From Simmondsia chinensis (taxonomy: Eukaryota > Streptophyta > Magnoliopsida > Caryophyllales > Simmondsiaceae): DNA of 64,000 nucleotides. The stretch is from contig JAGTTD010000001.1 of the NCBI GenBank assembly GCA_018398585.1, positions 25,551,438 to 25,615,437 of the forward strand, given 5' to 3'. Under the pieces are notes generated by a model. That model worked only from the letters and a program-made list of their open reading frames with translations. It had not been told where the DNA came from and did not search any database. How positions within the stretch are numbered: position 1 is the stretch's first letter; the number at the start of each line of letters is the position of its first letter. The translations under genes and the position numbers were made by a program. This document shows, one piece after another, positions 1-10,361 of this stretch.

Positions 1-1727
1 CCACCCCTTATTCCTTTGGGATCACTAACAAACATGTACACCTTCATCCTTGATTTCAACTTGTCAGCATTTTTTTTTTCAACACATGTGCTGGGCACCC
101 CCAAAATCGAAGGTACCTTAGACTTGGTTTTCATCCAGTCCATAACTACATAGGCCTTTTAGGAACTGACATAGATGGAACTAAGCTCAAGAGATATGCT
201 GCTGTTTCCAAGGCATAACCCCAAAAAAAGAGATTGGTAAAGTAGCATGACTCATCATGGACCTTACCATCTCTAACAATGTCCTTTTCCTTCTTTCTTT
301 AACACCATTCTATTGTGGTGTACCCGAAGTAGAAAGCTGAGATCTTATCCCATATGCAATTAGGAAATCTAGAAATTTACCTGAAAGATATTCTCCACCT
401 CGATTTGATCAAAGTAAATTTACTTATTTACATAATTGCTTTTCAACTTCAGCTTTGTACTCTTTCAACTTTTCAAAAGAGTCTGACTTATGTCTCATTA
501 GGTAAATATATCCATGCCTTGAGTAGTCATTAGGAATGTGATAAAGTACTCATACTCATCTCTTGCTTGAATGTTCATTGGTTCACATACATCTGTGTGA
601 ACCAACTCAAATAAGTCACCAACCATGTTGCCTTTGCTCTTAAAGACAGACTTGATCATCTTACCTTTTGTGCAAGATTCGCATAATAGTACTAGCTTCA
701 AGTCCAATGGTTCTACCAGTCCATCTTTTACTAGCCTTTGGATCCTGTTCGAATTAATGTGACATAAACATTGGTGCCATCTGATGGCATTATGCCTTTC
801 GGGTCATTTTTCTTAGGAGATTGAACGAGTGAGCTTGTGTTAGATTTATTCAAACAAATATCACAGTTAGAAATAAGATGAATAAACCATCCGCGTTTGT
901 ACCTTTGCAAATAAGCAATTAGTTTCTTGCAATTTATAGTTCAAAACTAAAATTCAATGAATAACTATTATCAATTAAATGAGACACAGAAGTCAAATTC
1001 CTCAGCAATGCAGGTATAAATAAACATTAAAATCAAAACCGTACCTCTAAAAACTAAGCTAACATCTCCTACTCCTAAGACAGCAACTCTTGTATCATCT
1101 CCAATCATCAGTACATGTCCCCATCATTCAGCCTCCTGGTTAGCGTAAGCCCCTATAATATATTACAGCCATAGCCAGTTGAACCTAAGTCCACACACTA
1201 GGATCTTGGTGGACTCTCAACTACACATGACTCACCTAAGTGAGATATCACCATATCTTCACTAGATGGTTTGTCAGTCTTGGAAAAAAAGGGTAGTTAT
1301 GTCCCTAGTGCTATCCTTAGTGCAGTGGCCCTTATCCCGGCAAAGATTACACTTTCTCTCAGTTTCCTTACTCATCCTTGATTCCTGGGTCAACTAATGT
1401 TCCGTTCGCCCCACAATCAGTCCTTTATCTCTTACAACTCTTTTATTAGCTCAGGCAACGAATAGTCCTTATTACTCATAGAAACATTCAGCCTGAACTG
1501 AGCGAATGAGCTGGATATAGAATTGAGGATGATATCCTACTTAGTTTGACTATCAAACTCAGCTCCAAGGACTTCCGATTCAGAAAAACACGCCATCAAA
1601 CTCTTGATGTGTTCCTTAACTAACATTCCTTCGGACATCCTCATATTGGGTAACTTTTTGATCAGATCTTTCGTACCTACTGTACACTATTGTTCAAAAA
1701 TTTCTTCTAAATATTTCATCATCTCAG
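1..1727 (-). pseudogene. gag-pol: Ty1/copia gag-protease-integrase remnant (copia-1, downstream part)
   Basis: Read on the minus strand, this is the body of a copia polyprotein. From about 1690 to 1440 it matches the copia Gag (UBN2) region. A zinc knuckle lies at about 1318-1357 (CNLC-RDKGH-CTKD), but the final Cys is replaced by Ser. A degenerate protease and linker region follows. At 707 begins the GAG-pre-integrase/integrase segment with CESCTKGKM and the first catalytic Asp in HTDVCEP. Further left, the second Asp region reads SNRGGEY where the family has SDRGGEY, so that Asp is lost. There are several in-frame stops. RT and RNase H lie beyond the left edge. Gag continues at 7469-7751, beyond the inserted gypsy-A. 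Family assignment is firm; the copia lineage is not resolved. Confidence 0.85.
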
Positions 1728-2141
1728 TGTTAGCTTTCAAATCCAAATTTAAGAGCTAAACTAATAGAAGAGAGCAAAGATGAGGAAAGAAGTGAATTAG
1801 AGATGAGGAGTAGAGAAAGAGATGAGAAGTCGAGAGAATTTCCAAAAGGAAATCTGAATGTTATTGAATGAATGAAGATATTACATGATTAAGATGTATT
1901 TATAATAGATCTTTATACAATGAATCCAAAACCAAAATTACAACCGACTCCCACAACTAAAACTGCCAACAAGTGAACCTAGCCACCACATTTGACTTTA
2001 TTTGACCCATAACCGACTTTGGGGCCTAAAACGAACAACGAACTAACATTTGAACTTAACCAATGACACAACCCACGGCTAAACCAGCAACAACAGAGAA
2101 AATATTACAAACAAAACTAAGGAAACACAACATTCACAACA
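1728..2141 (-). repeat. 3' LTR of gypsy-A
   Basis: This 414-bp LTR matches 7074-7468 with about fifteen substitutions by eye (roughly 4%), plus one indel of about 20 bp in a GA-rich stretch near 1800. On the minus strand it starts TGTTGTGAATG and ends GCTAACA. It borders the polypurine tract on its right side, which fixes the element as minus-oriented. Confidence 0.93.
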
Positions 2142-2154
2142 TTCCCCTCCCCTT
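2142..2154 (-). other. Polypurine tract of gypsy-A
   Basis: The minus strand reads AAGGGGAGGGGAA directly before the 3' LTR. It would prime plus-strand DNA synthesis. It sits just after the end of the polyprotein (LEDxK-like terminus), as in other plant chromoviruses. Confidence 0.88.
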
Positions 2155-2170
2155 GAAAAGCTTCTAGTCC

Positions 2171-4277
2171 TCAAGGAGAAAAATTTGGAAATTGACTCCT
2201 CAAAAATGCAAGTCGCTCCCAAGTAGCAAAATTCTTGTCCAAGTTTTTCCATTGCACCAAAACTTCATCAACAGCTTGATCTGCAATTTTCAGCTTACGG
2301 TTGGCCTTAACAGCAATAGGATGCAGCAGCAGCGATCCATTGGTTCCAACTTCAGGTGGCTCCTTTGAACTTTTAGCTCCTTTTTTCACCTGCTTTTTGA
2401 GTAAAGACACATGAAACACTCGGTGAATGTATGAGTTAGGGGGTAAATCAAGCCGGTATGCCACATTGCCAATCCTTTCCAATATTTCATATGGGCCAAA
2501 GAAACGAGCACTTAGCTTGACATTTCTTCTGACAGCCAAAGAGGATTGTCTATAAGGCTGTAATTTGAGGTAGATCATGTCACCAACTTCATAGTTCTTG
2601 TCTACCCTCTTTTTATCTTCATAGAACTTCATCCTTGCTTGTGCTTGTATGAGATTATCCTTGAGAACTTGCATCATGTTCTTCCTGTTCTGCACTAAAT
2701 CAGTGGCTTCAGGTGCTGATGAAGTCACCTTCTGGATCATGAAAGGAGTAGGAGGAGAGTATCCATAGAGGGCTTGGAAAGGAGAAGTGCCAATTGATGT
2801 GTGAATATGAGTGTTGAACCAGTACTCAGCCAAAGAAAGCCATCGGTTCCATGCTTTTGGATGCAAGAAAACCATACTTCGAAGGTATTGCTCAATGCAT
2901 TGATTTACTCTTTCGGTTTGCCCATGATAAGACGAGCTAAGAGCCAATGTTGTTCCCAATAATTTGAACAATTCCCTTCAAAAGGTGCTTGTGAAGATCA
3001 TGTCCCGGTCAGAAACAGTGGATTGAGGCAATCCATGTAATTTGTATATGTTGTCAAGGAAACTTTTGGCCAATTTCACAGTAGTGACAGGTCGGTTTAA
3101 GGAAATGAAGTGACTATATTTGGTGAAACGATCCACAACAACCCAAATGACCTCCTTGCCATCTAAATTTGGCAATCCCTCAATGAAATCCATGCTTAAG
3201 TTAATCCAAGCACCCTCAGGGATAGGGAGCGGCTGTAAAAGACCTTGATAACGATATTCTCCCAATTTAGTTTTTTGGCAAACTTCGCATGCTCTCACAT
3301 AGTCCGATACTGCCTTCTTCATACTAGGCCAAGTGAAGTGAGCTTTCATCCTTTGATATGTTCCGTCAATTCCGGAGTGACCTCCCTAAGCTGAGTCATG
3401 TTGAGGTACTGATAATTTGGTCCCTCAAATATGTTGAAGAACCAATATAAAGCTTGTTGTTAAGTCGGATGATGCCTTGGCTGACTGATTGTTCTGCACT
3501 GTCATTTTTTGCACTGGAATTCTTTATACTACTTGCAACTATAATCTCTTGAGCATAGGAATCATCTTCATAAGACTTACAAACTTCTTCCATCCATGAA
3601 GGTAAAATAATGGACACGGCATAATAGGAACCTTGCTCACAATCTTCAAACTTCCGTGAGAGAGCATCAGCTGTCACATTTTCCTTGGCTCTTCGATACT
3701 CAATAGCATAATCAAGACCCAACATTTTCAACAAGTCTTGTCACAAATTTCTGCTCCAGAAGGTGCTTGAGACTCTGATTGTCTGTCCTAATAATGAACC
3801 TGTGTCCATCCAAGTAATGTCGCCATTTCTCAACTGCTAAAAGAATAGCCAAATATTCTATTTCATAGGTAGACATTGCTTGGTGTTTTGGACTAAGAGC
3901 TTGACTCAAGTAATCAATAGGCTGTCCATGTTGGGACAGAACTACTCCGACACCTGAACCACTAGCATCTATCTCAAGTATGAACTCCTTAACAAAATTA
4001 GGCATTGCTAGAACCGGAGCTATGCACATGGCTGCCTTGAGAGCTATAAATGCTAACTGAGCTCGATCCAACCACTTAAAGGCATCTTTTTTTAGCAATG
4101 CATTCAAAGGCTTGGCAATAGCTCCATAACCTGCAATGAATTTCCTGTAATAGCCGGTCAATCCCAAAAAACCCCTCAATTGCTTTAGTGACACTAGAAT
4201 GGGCCATTCTTGCATTGCTTGAACTTTAGAAGGATCGGCTGAGACTCCTTTAAGTGAGATAACATGGCCCAAGTATT
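2171..4277 (-). pseudogene. pol: gypsy-A RT C-terminus, RNase H, integrase and chromodomain
   Basis: Domains on the minus strand run from right to left. The RT thumb GHVISLKGVSADP lies near 4270, followed by [16 protein letters not shown]. RNase H spans about 4020-3650, with EIDASGSGVG, YEIEYLAI and ADALSRKFED. The integrase zinc-binding region gives CEVCQKTK near 3280. The core contains SMDFIEGLPN and VVDRFTKYSHF, and SDRDMIF supplies the second catalytic Asp. The C-terminus has VGDMIYLKLQPYRQS, and a chromodomain-like tail (VLVQWKNLDKNFATWE) lies near 2250-2200. Breaks include a frameshift near 3735, a stop after the 3396 segment and an in-frame TGA at 2978-2980. Compared with gypsy-B the integrase motif SSYHGQTERV lacks four residues. 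The chromodomain supports the chromovirus call. Confidence 0.88.
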
Positions 4278-5549
4278 CTAAGGATAGTTAAGCGAAGGAA
4301 CACTTGGTAGTTTGGCAAAGAACTGATGATCGCGCATTAATGTGAACACTTCTCTGAGATGCTTGAGATGATCCTCGAAAGTAGAACTGTATATGAAAAT
4401 GTCATCGAAGAATACTAGCACTGATCTCCTCAAGTAAGGCTTGAAAACTTCATTCATGGTAGCTTGAAAAGTGGCCGGAGCATTGGTTAGACCGAATGGC
4501 ATAACCACAAACTCAAAGTGTCCATGATGAGTCTGAAAATCTGTCTTATATATATCCTGCTCAAGGACCCTGATTTGATGATAACCCTATCTCAAATCAA
4601 GTTTAGTGAACTCATTAAGTAAATCATTTATGACAGGAATAGGAAATTTATCTTTCACTCTCAACGAATTGAGCTTCCTGTAATCGATGCACATCCTAGC
4701 CGTTCCATCCTTCTTCTTTACCAGAATAACGGGAGAGGCAAAAGGACTAGGACTAGGTCTGATGAAGCACATTTTGAGCAATTCCTCCACTTGTTTCTCA
4801 ATCTCTGTCTTCTGAGCATGAGCATAACGGTAAGGCCTCATCTTGACTGGATCGAAATTTGCCTTAAGAGGAATTGCGTGATCAACATTTCTTTGAGGAG
4901 GTAAAGTCTTTGGCTGCTCAAAGATGTCATCAAATTCTTCAATCAAGGCTCGAACTTTAGGCTGGGTAACAGAGCCCAACTCAGTAGGGGAAATAACAAA
5001 CAATTGTGCAATCCATTGGATGGCACTCTTCCTAATACCCCCTTGTAAATTTTTGCCTTTGATTAACTGTAATTGTGCTCGATCGGCCATGCCTTGCAAT
5101 GTGACCTTAATTCCATGAACTTCAAAGGAAATAGTTAGTTTTTCAAAGTCGAACATCGTTGGATTAAAAGATCTCATCCAATCAAAACCAAGCACCATGT
5201 CACAACCACCCAAAGGAAGAACTCTGAAATCAAAACTGAACTGGTGTTCTTGCATACTACATTGAAATGCTTGGCACTTGTTCTGAGTGAGGATGGAATT
5301 TCCATCAGCCTCCGTAACAGCTAAAGGATGAGTCTTAAGCACTTCATGCCTCACTTTCTTCACTAATTTAGGATCAACGAAGCTATGAGGACTTCCACTA
5401 TCAATAAGAATGGTAATGGAAGTCTTTCCAGCTTTTCCTTTAATTTGAATGGTATTGTGAGCCCCATTCCCTGTCAAAGCTTTCATAGAAATCTCAATTT
5501 CATCATCCAACACTTCTTCCTGTGACTCTTGCTCAGAATTATCCTCAAC
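4278..5549 (-). pseudogene. pol: gypsy-A protease and reverse transcriptase
   Basis: The protease active site LIDSGSPHSFV is intact near 5390. It is followed by LPLGGCDMVLGFDWM, a signature of plant chromovirus proteases. RT begins with the [14 protein letters not shown] and MCIDYRKLNS motifs. The sequence then reads LLNEFTKLDLR, lacking several residues that gypsy-B has at this point. A stop follows at about 4584, and then [13 protein letters not shown] and the catalytic [12 protein letters not shown]. The reading breaks again near 4280, at the junction to the thumb. Catalytic residues survive, but the deletion, stop and frame breaks make it non-functional. It acted in reverse transcription of element RNA. 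Confidence 0.9.
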
Positions 5550-7018
5550 CAGCTATATTTCTTCACTGTCAGAATCGACATGAGCCCCTCTTGCAGACAT
5601 CAGGAACCTAGAGTTGCATTTGTGACTAGGTTGATAAGGTTGGCTGCAATTATAACAAAGCCTTGTAGATCTCTTATCAACAGCACGGTTTGTCTTGGAA
5701 GCAAAAGAATCTCTAGATTAAGGTCTGGAATTTCCTCCCCTAAGCTTACTCTTGTCACTGGATGAAACAATCGCGGCCTCAATCAACTTGGCCTTGGCAT
5801 AAGCTTTAGACAAAGTCCTTGGTCCAATTGCCTTCACCATATGCTTAATTCTTGGTCTCAATCCACTAATGATACCAGAGACATAGTATGCCTCTGTAGC
5901 CTGTGGATAAGTGGCTATCATGCTAGCTAGTAAGTTCTCGAACCTTGTCAGATACTCACTTATTGTGGTCGTTTGATAGACCTTGTTAAAGTTGTCAACA
6001 ACATCACCAATGTCCTCTTCACCATATCATTCGCATAGTTCTTCCACAAACTCACCCCAAGAAAGACTTGGATTACTTTTTAATACATTGTAAAACCATA
6101 CTTCATGGTCTCCATGAAGATGCACAGCTGCCAGTTCTACTTTCTCTGCTTCACTTATGTTGTAAAAGTGAAAATATCGATCACACCTTCTCAACAAAGA
6201 TTGAGGTTGTTTACCATCAAATGGTTCAATTTGCACTCGAGGTTGTCTGAAAGCATTGCTCCTATTACCTGAAGTAGCATCATTACTTACTACTCTTCAC
6301 TGATAATGCTGATCCAGTGGCCTATCAACACAGCCTCTGGAGGTCTGGTATACAGACCTGCATTCTGTCCAGATAACCGAGTTTGTGCTCGCTCTATGGA
6401 TTGATCTCGAGTCCTTATAGTAGCAGCAACCTCTGGAAGTTGAGTATCAACTGTTCTATTGCAATCTGGTGGTCTAACCTCAGCTTGAATCAAGGGAGAT
6501 CCACTTCGATTCTGGTCCAAACCTTGAACACTGTCAATATGAACTCGTGGCTGCCTAAGTTATGGTGGAGGAATTAACTGACTAGCAGGTCGCAGAACTC
6601 CAATTGTGGAAGATTCACCTTGTTTATTGACCTGATTTCACAATTCAATCAATTTTTCCTCAAAACGCAAGGATTGCAGCTGCACTTGCCCAGCAAAATT
6701 CTGATCTTGCTCTAATTTTCGGTTAATTTGATCTTGTAAACCACCAATCTTATCCTCAAGTCTCAGAGTTTGTTGTTGTATATGATATGAACTCTTTAGA
6801 TCGTGTTCATCCTACACTTGCTGAATTCTATTCATCATCATATCCATTTGTGACTTGTACATTTCATCCATTTGCGCCCTAAACTGAGTTTGAGTGATAA
6901 ACTCAGGTCTGGCAGCCGCATTACCTGTTACAATCGAAGCAAATGTCTCATTTGGATCAACATTAGAAGCCGCTGCTGCATTCCTACCTCCAGATCGAGT
7001 ATTTGGCCTTCCAGCCAT
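5550..7018 (-). pseudogene. gag: gypsy-A gag
   Basis: The likely start is the ATG at 7018-7016 (MAGRPNTRSGGRN), 40 bp inside the PBS. A Gln/Met-rich probable coiled-coil region follows. The capsid-like core has FDGKQPQSLLRRCDRYFHF near 6230 and AAVHLHGDHEVWFY near 6140. A linker leads to a zinc-knuckle-like CYNCSQPYQPSHKC near 5655-5615 and an acidic stretch before protease. Several in-frame stops lie between 6810 and 6240 and near 5720. It is closely related to gypsy-B gag. The protein would form the particle that packages element RNA. Confidence 0.85.
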
Positions 7019-7058
7019 AGATGATTACAAAAATCAGATTCAAAATATGCCTGATCAA

Positions 7059-7071
7059 GGCTCTGATACCA
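7059..7071 (-). other. Primer binding site (initiator tRNA-Met), gypsy-A
   Basis: The minus strand reads TGGTATCAGAGCC two bases inside the 5' LTR. This is the standard plant initiator-tRNA-Met PBS and marks where minus-strand synthesis starts. Confidence 0.93.
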
Positions 7072-7073
7072 AA

Positions 7074-7468
7074 TGTTAGCTTTCAAATCCAAATTTAAGA
7101 GCTAAACTAATAGAAGAGAGTAAAGATGAGGAAAGAAGTGAATAAGAGATGAGAAGTAGAGAGAATTTCCAATAGGAAATCTGAATGTTATTGAATGAAT
7201 GAAGATATTACATGATTAAGATCTATTTATAATAGATCTTTATACATTGAATCCAAAACCAAGCTTACAACCGACTCCCACAACTGAAACTGCCAACAAG
7301 TGAACCTAGCCGCCACATTTGACTTAATTTGACCCATAACCGACTTTGGCGCCTAAAACGAACAACAAACTAACATTTGAACTTAACCAATGACACAACC
7401 CACGGCTAAACCAGCAGCAACAGAGAAAATATTACAAACAAAACTAAGGAAACACAACATTCGCAACA
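7074..7468 (-). repeat. 5' LTR of gypsy-A
   Basis: This 395-bp LTR pairs with 1728-2141. It lacks the extra roughly 20 bp of the 3' copy. Its inner end abuts the PBS and its outer end abuts the copia gag continuation. Confidence 0.93.
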
Positions 7469-7751
7469 TCTACTGTGTGCATCTCAAGCACCTAATGCTT
7501 GGAAACTTCTGACACGGATGTTAATATGTGGCATATGGCTAACTTATTAGCCTTATGCCAGCATTCATAATGCTCTTTAACAATAGTTATACAATTGTTA
7601 GTACGCACAATAGGATGACCATCAGTGAGAACAAATCAAGACCCTCATGAATTAATATGTTGTACAAACTCTTTTTCTAGGTAAAATAATTTAGTCCATT
7701 GAGTACATTATGCTTTAGAATTGAATGAAGCGTACTGGTCGCGGCCATCAT
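7469..7751 (-). pseudogene. gag: copia-1 gag, N-terminal part
   Basis: The minus-strand start is ATGATGGCC at 7751, then TSTLHSILKHNVLNGLNYF, which matches the N-terminus of copia Gag (usual pattern: ILKxNxLxGxNYxxWK). The expected Trp codon is now a stop. After a frame break the text gives VKEHYECWHKANKLAICHIL, again Gag. It stops at the gypsy-A boundary, and Gag resumes at 1727 (EMMKYLEEIF). The sequence shows a single gag cut in two by the insertion. Confidence 0.8.
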
Positions 7752-8801
7752 ATCTCTGTAAATGCAAACACTTGTGTAACTATACAATATTAGTCATGTA
7801 TAATGTAGTGATATCTATTCCTTTAATTTAGAAAACACAATATGTCAGGTATCCACAAAACTGTACTGTCATGCTTGCAATGATGACCCAAACACACCAC
7901 TCCTTAGTCTCCGGCAGCGGGGTTGTATGAAATTAGATTGGGCGAGAACTATTCTCAATTAACATGTTTTCTTGTAAGTCTTACTAAATATGATTAACTC
8001 ATTACTTTTCCTTAGTCTCTATGGTAACACAATACAGCTCCTTAGGGAGGCTAATGTATAAACCTCCATACAAATATACGAAATACTCCACGGCAGCGTG
8101 GTCACATCGCTTCTTTGCACTTTAGTTTATCTTAGTAGAAGTCCAACCTCGTAACCTGCAAATAGACACCCTTTATAGGGAGTGATGTCAATTCACTATA
8201 CTGCTAGACCGATAATAGAGATCGTGAGGTGTCAACAATTGAACCACATTCCCACTTAAATTTTGTAAACTAATGTTTTCTATTTTAAATTGTATTTACA
8301 ACTTGATTATCTCATAATCACCATTAGAATCTCATTCCAAAAGTAAATTAATTAATAAAAACTAATTTTTAATTATAATTACATAATTTAGTACCGACAT
8401 CTACATGTCCCAAAAAAATTTTCACAAAAATTTTTTTTTCCACGTCATCGATAACATCTGCATTAACATCAGTGTTAGCAAAAAATTATATTTTATTATT
8501 AAAAAAATAATTTAATCTAATATCATTAGATCATTTTATCCGAGTTTGTAAATCATGATCATTATACATAATGACATCATATGATTGAAACTTTAATGCA
8601 TCTATATTGATAGATCTGAATTAACTATTAATTCATTATCAATTTAAACAATTTAGACCGATTCTACGATTATTATCAAAATCAAATTAAACTACCAATC
8701 CTTCTAAATAAGATCTCTATTTAATTAAATCGCAAGTCTATTTATTTTGACCCTTTCATAACTATTCAAGAATGTAATCAGAAGTTGGCTCTTATACCAA
8801 T
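7752..8801 (-). other. copia-1 untranslated leader
   Basis: About 1 kb lies between the PBS and the gag start, with no coding sequence that I can recognise. Its PBS-proximal 450 bp and a later block (about 7940-8120) align by eye with the copia-2 leader on the opposite strand (26460-28490). That is why I assign both elements to related families. Confidence 0.7.
8788..8800 (-). other. Primer binding site of copia-1
   Basis: The minus strand reads TGGTATAAGAGCC, one mismatch from the plant initiator-Met PBS TGGTATCAGAGCC. It lies one base inside the LTR end TCATCCCAACA. Confidence 0.85.
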
Positions 8802-9220
8802 TGTTGGGATGAATTTCAAAAATATTTCCTAATTAATTATATTAATGAAACGCAACAGTTTACAATTTCTAATATTTAAACCTGGAATTTGAAATTCCGA
8901 ATTTAAACCTGCAGGGCTCTGCTCTAATACCTTAGTAATAATAACATGAATTAAAACTAGCATAATAAGATTACTGTAAATAAATAAAAAAGTAAAAAAT
9001 TTAAAAGAGAAAGGAAAGAAGGATACCTTGAACTTCTCTAAATAAAGAAATTCAGAATACCATAATAATATCGAGACCAAGAGGCCATCTACGCAATCAC
9101 TGCGAAAATACCTGGAGTGTGGGCTTCAAAAAATATTAAACTCAATAGAGAAAATTTCCAGTCATTACTTCCAGAAACCTTTTAATTTAAAATTGGATGC
9201 CAAAACTTAAAATTGGTATC

Positions 9221-9231
9221 CCTATTTATAG
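9221..9231 (-). promoter_or_regulatory. TATA box in copia-1 5' LTR
   Basis: The minus strand reads CTATAAATAGG about 430 bp upstream of the LTR's inner end. The copia-2 LTR has CTATAAATAG in the matching place. It probably drove the element transcript. Confidence 0.65.
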
Positions 9232-9375
9232 TAGGATACCGGAGCACAAAAATAGGGAAGGAGCTATTTAATGCCAGCCCGGTATTTTAAAATGTCAGCC
9301 CGATATTTCATATTCTAGTCCAGTATTTACTCACCCGGATACTCGTAGTCGAAAACAAGTTACCAAAGCCAGGGG

Positions 9376-10361
9376 CTGGCCGCCCATGGATGATCGCTAA
9401 TGTATGTTTATAATATTAACCAAGTATTTACTTGCCCAAACACACACACAGCTCAAAACGGGGGCATCCAGAAGCGGTTGACCCTGAATGCAGCCAAACA
9501 TTTGGATGCCCACGATTGGGCACCCAACTGGTAGGGGTGACCACTACTCGGCCACATGGGGACTTGGTCGCCCAAGGTGTCGGTGACCACTGGTCACACG
9601 TGGTTATGGGCGACAACTAGGCCGCCAATGTGTGGCCGACCACTGATCGTCGACATGAGGACCAAGTTGCCCAAGGTGTGGGTGACCACTGGTTGCCCAC
9701 ATTGGTCGCCCAAGGTGGTGGGTGATCACTGTTCACTTGGCAGTCAAGTTGCTAGAAACGTGGGCAACCACTTGTCGGCCGACAACCAAACATGCCCAAG
9801 GCCAGGGCAAACACGACCAATGTGGTGGGTGACCACTGGCCACCCGCCCAAGGTGGTGGTGACCAATGGTAGCCCACGGGCTGCAGCTGCCGACAACCAC
9901 TGGAGGCCCACAGTCTGCAAATCCCTTTATAAATAGGGGGAGGGGGCGCATTCTTGAGTCCGGCTCTCTCTCTTGGGCACTCCCTCTTCTGCTCTCCACC
10001 ACTCTCTCTCCTAAGGAAGGCCTCATCTAAAGTAGGCCATCTTATGCCACAACCGGTCATCGTTTGTCACAATCAACTCTCTAGAGCAATAACTACTCCA
10101 ACCTGCTACTCTTCTCTAGCTAAATCCTTTATATCCTTTTTTATGTATTTATTACCTGCTTTTCTTAATATTTCCTGAGATAAATACTGACTTGAGTGTC
10201 ACAGGGGTCCCTGGCGGGCCCCTCTGACCGTTTGTTTGAATCTTGAAGGAAATATCAAGCCGGGCGTGCGGCTAAGAGCTTGAGTTCAGCTGTCCTTACG
10301 AACCCCATCTCATACCGGAATCCCATACAGTGAATAAGCTCACTAGCCCAATTTTTTGTAT
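9376..10361 (+). repeat. GC-rich insert in copia-1 LTR, probable Tat-type solo LTR
   Basis: This block is absent from the copia-2 LTR and far richer in G+C than its surroundings. It holds degenerate direct repeats built on GCCCAAGGTG and GGTGACCACTGG (about 9540-9880). A TATA box follows at 9926 and then a segment GACTTGAGTGTCACAGGGG near 10188. The last resembles the post-TATA region of Tat/Retrosat-type plant LTRs, which commonly read GACTTGAGCGTCGG. Boundaries are uncertain. The proposed ends TG...ACA are flanked by GGGGC and GGAGC, a 4-of-5 match. Long ORFs here are by-products of repeats and GC content. Confidence 0.45.
9926..9935 (+). promoter_or_regulatory. TATA box in GC-rich embedded LTR
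   Basis: The plus strand reads TTTATAAATA followed by a G-rich stretch. It lies at the 3' side of the repeat-rich part, where a U3/R boundary is expected if the block is an LTR. Confidence 0.5.

Larger units (their letters stand above)
1728..7468 (-). mobile_element. Reina-like chromovirus gypsy-A, nested in copia-1 gag
   Basis: This is a complete but broken Ty3/gypsy element: 3' LTR 1728-2141, polypurine tract, pol, gag, PBS and 5' LTR 7074-7468. Both LTRs begin TG and end CA. The domain order protease-RT-RNase H-integrase-chromodomain places it among chromoviruses; short LTRs, the initiator-Met PBS and the pol sequence suggest Reina. The copia Gag reading on the two sides looks continuous, so this element inserted into copia-1. 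A clean 5-bp target duplication is not visible: the outer flanks are CTCAG (1723-1727) and TCTAC (7469-7473). Confidence 0.9.

Noticed and set aside
7059..7071. Possible tRNA gene fragments at TGGTATCAGAGCC sites
   Set aside because: They lie just inside LTR ends and are primer binding sites; no cloverleaf sequence around them.
1723..7473. Target duplication for gypsy-A
   Set aside because: Flanks CTCAG and TCTAC do not match; shifting the boundaries by a few bases did not give a clean 5-bp repeat.
9432..10060. Long overlapping ORFs on both strands
   Set aside because: They lie in the GC-rich repeat-bearing part of an LTR; both strands and several frames are open at once and the products are repetitive (Trp/Gly/His-rich), so they are composition effects.
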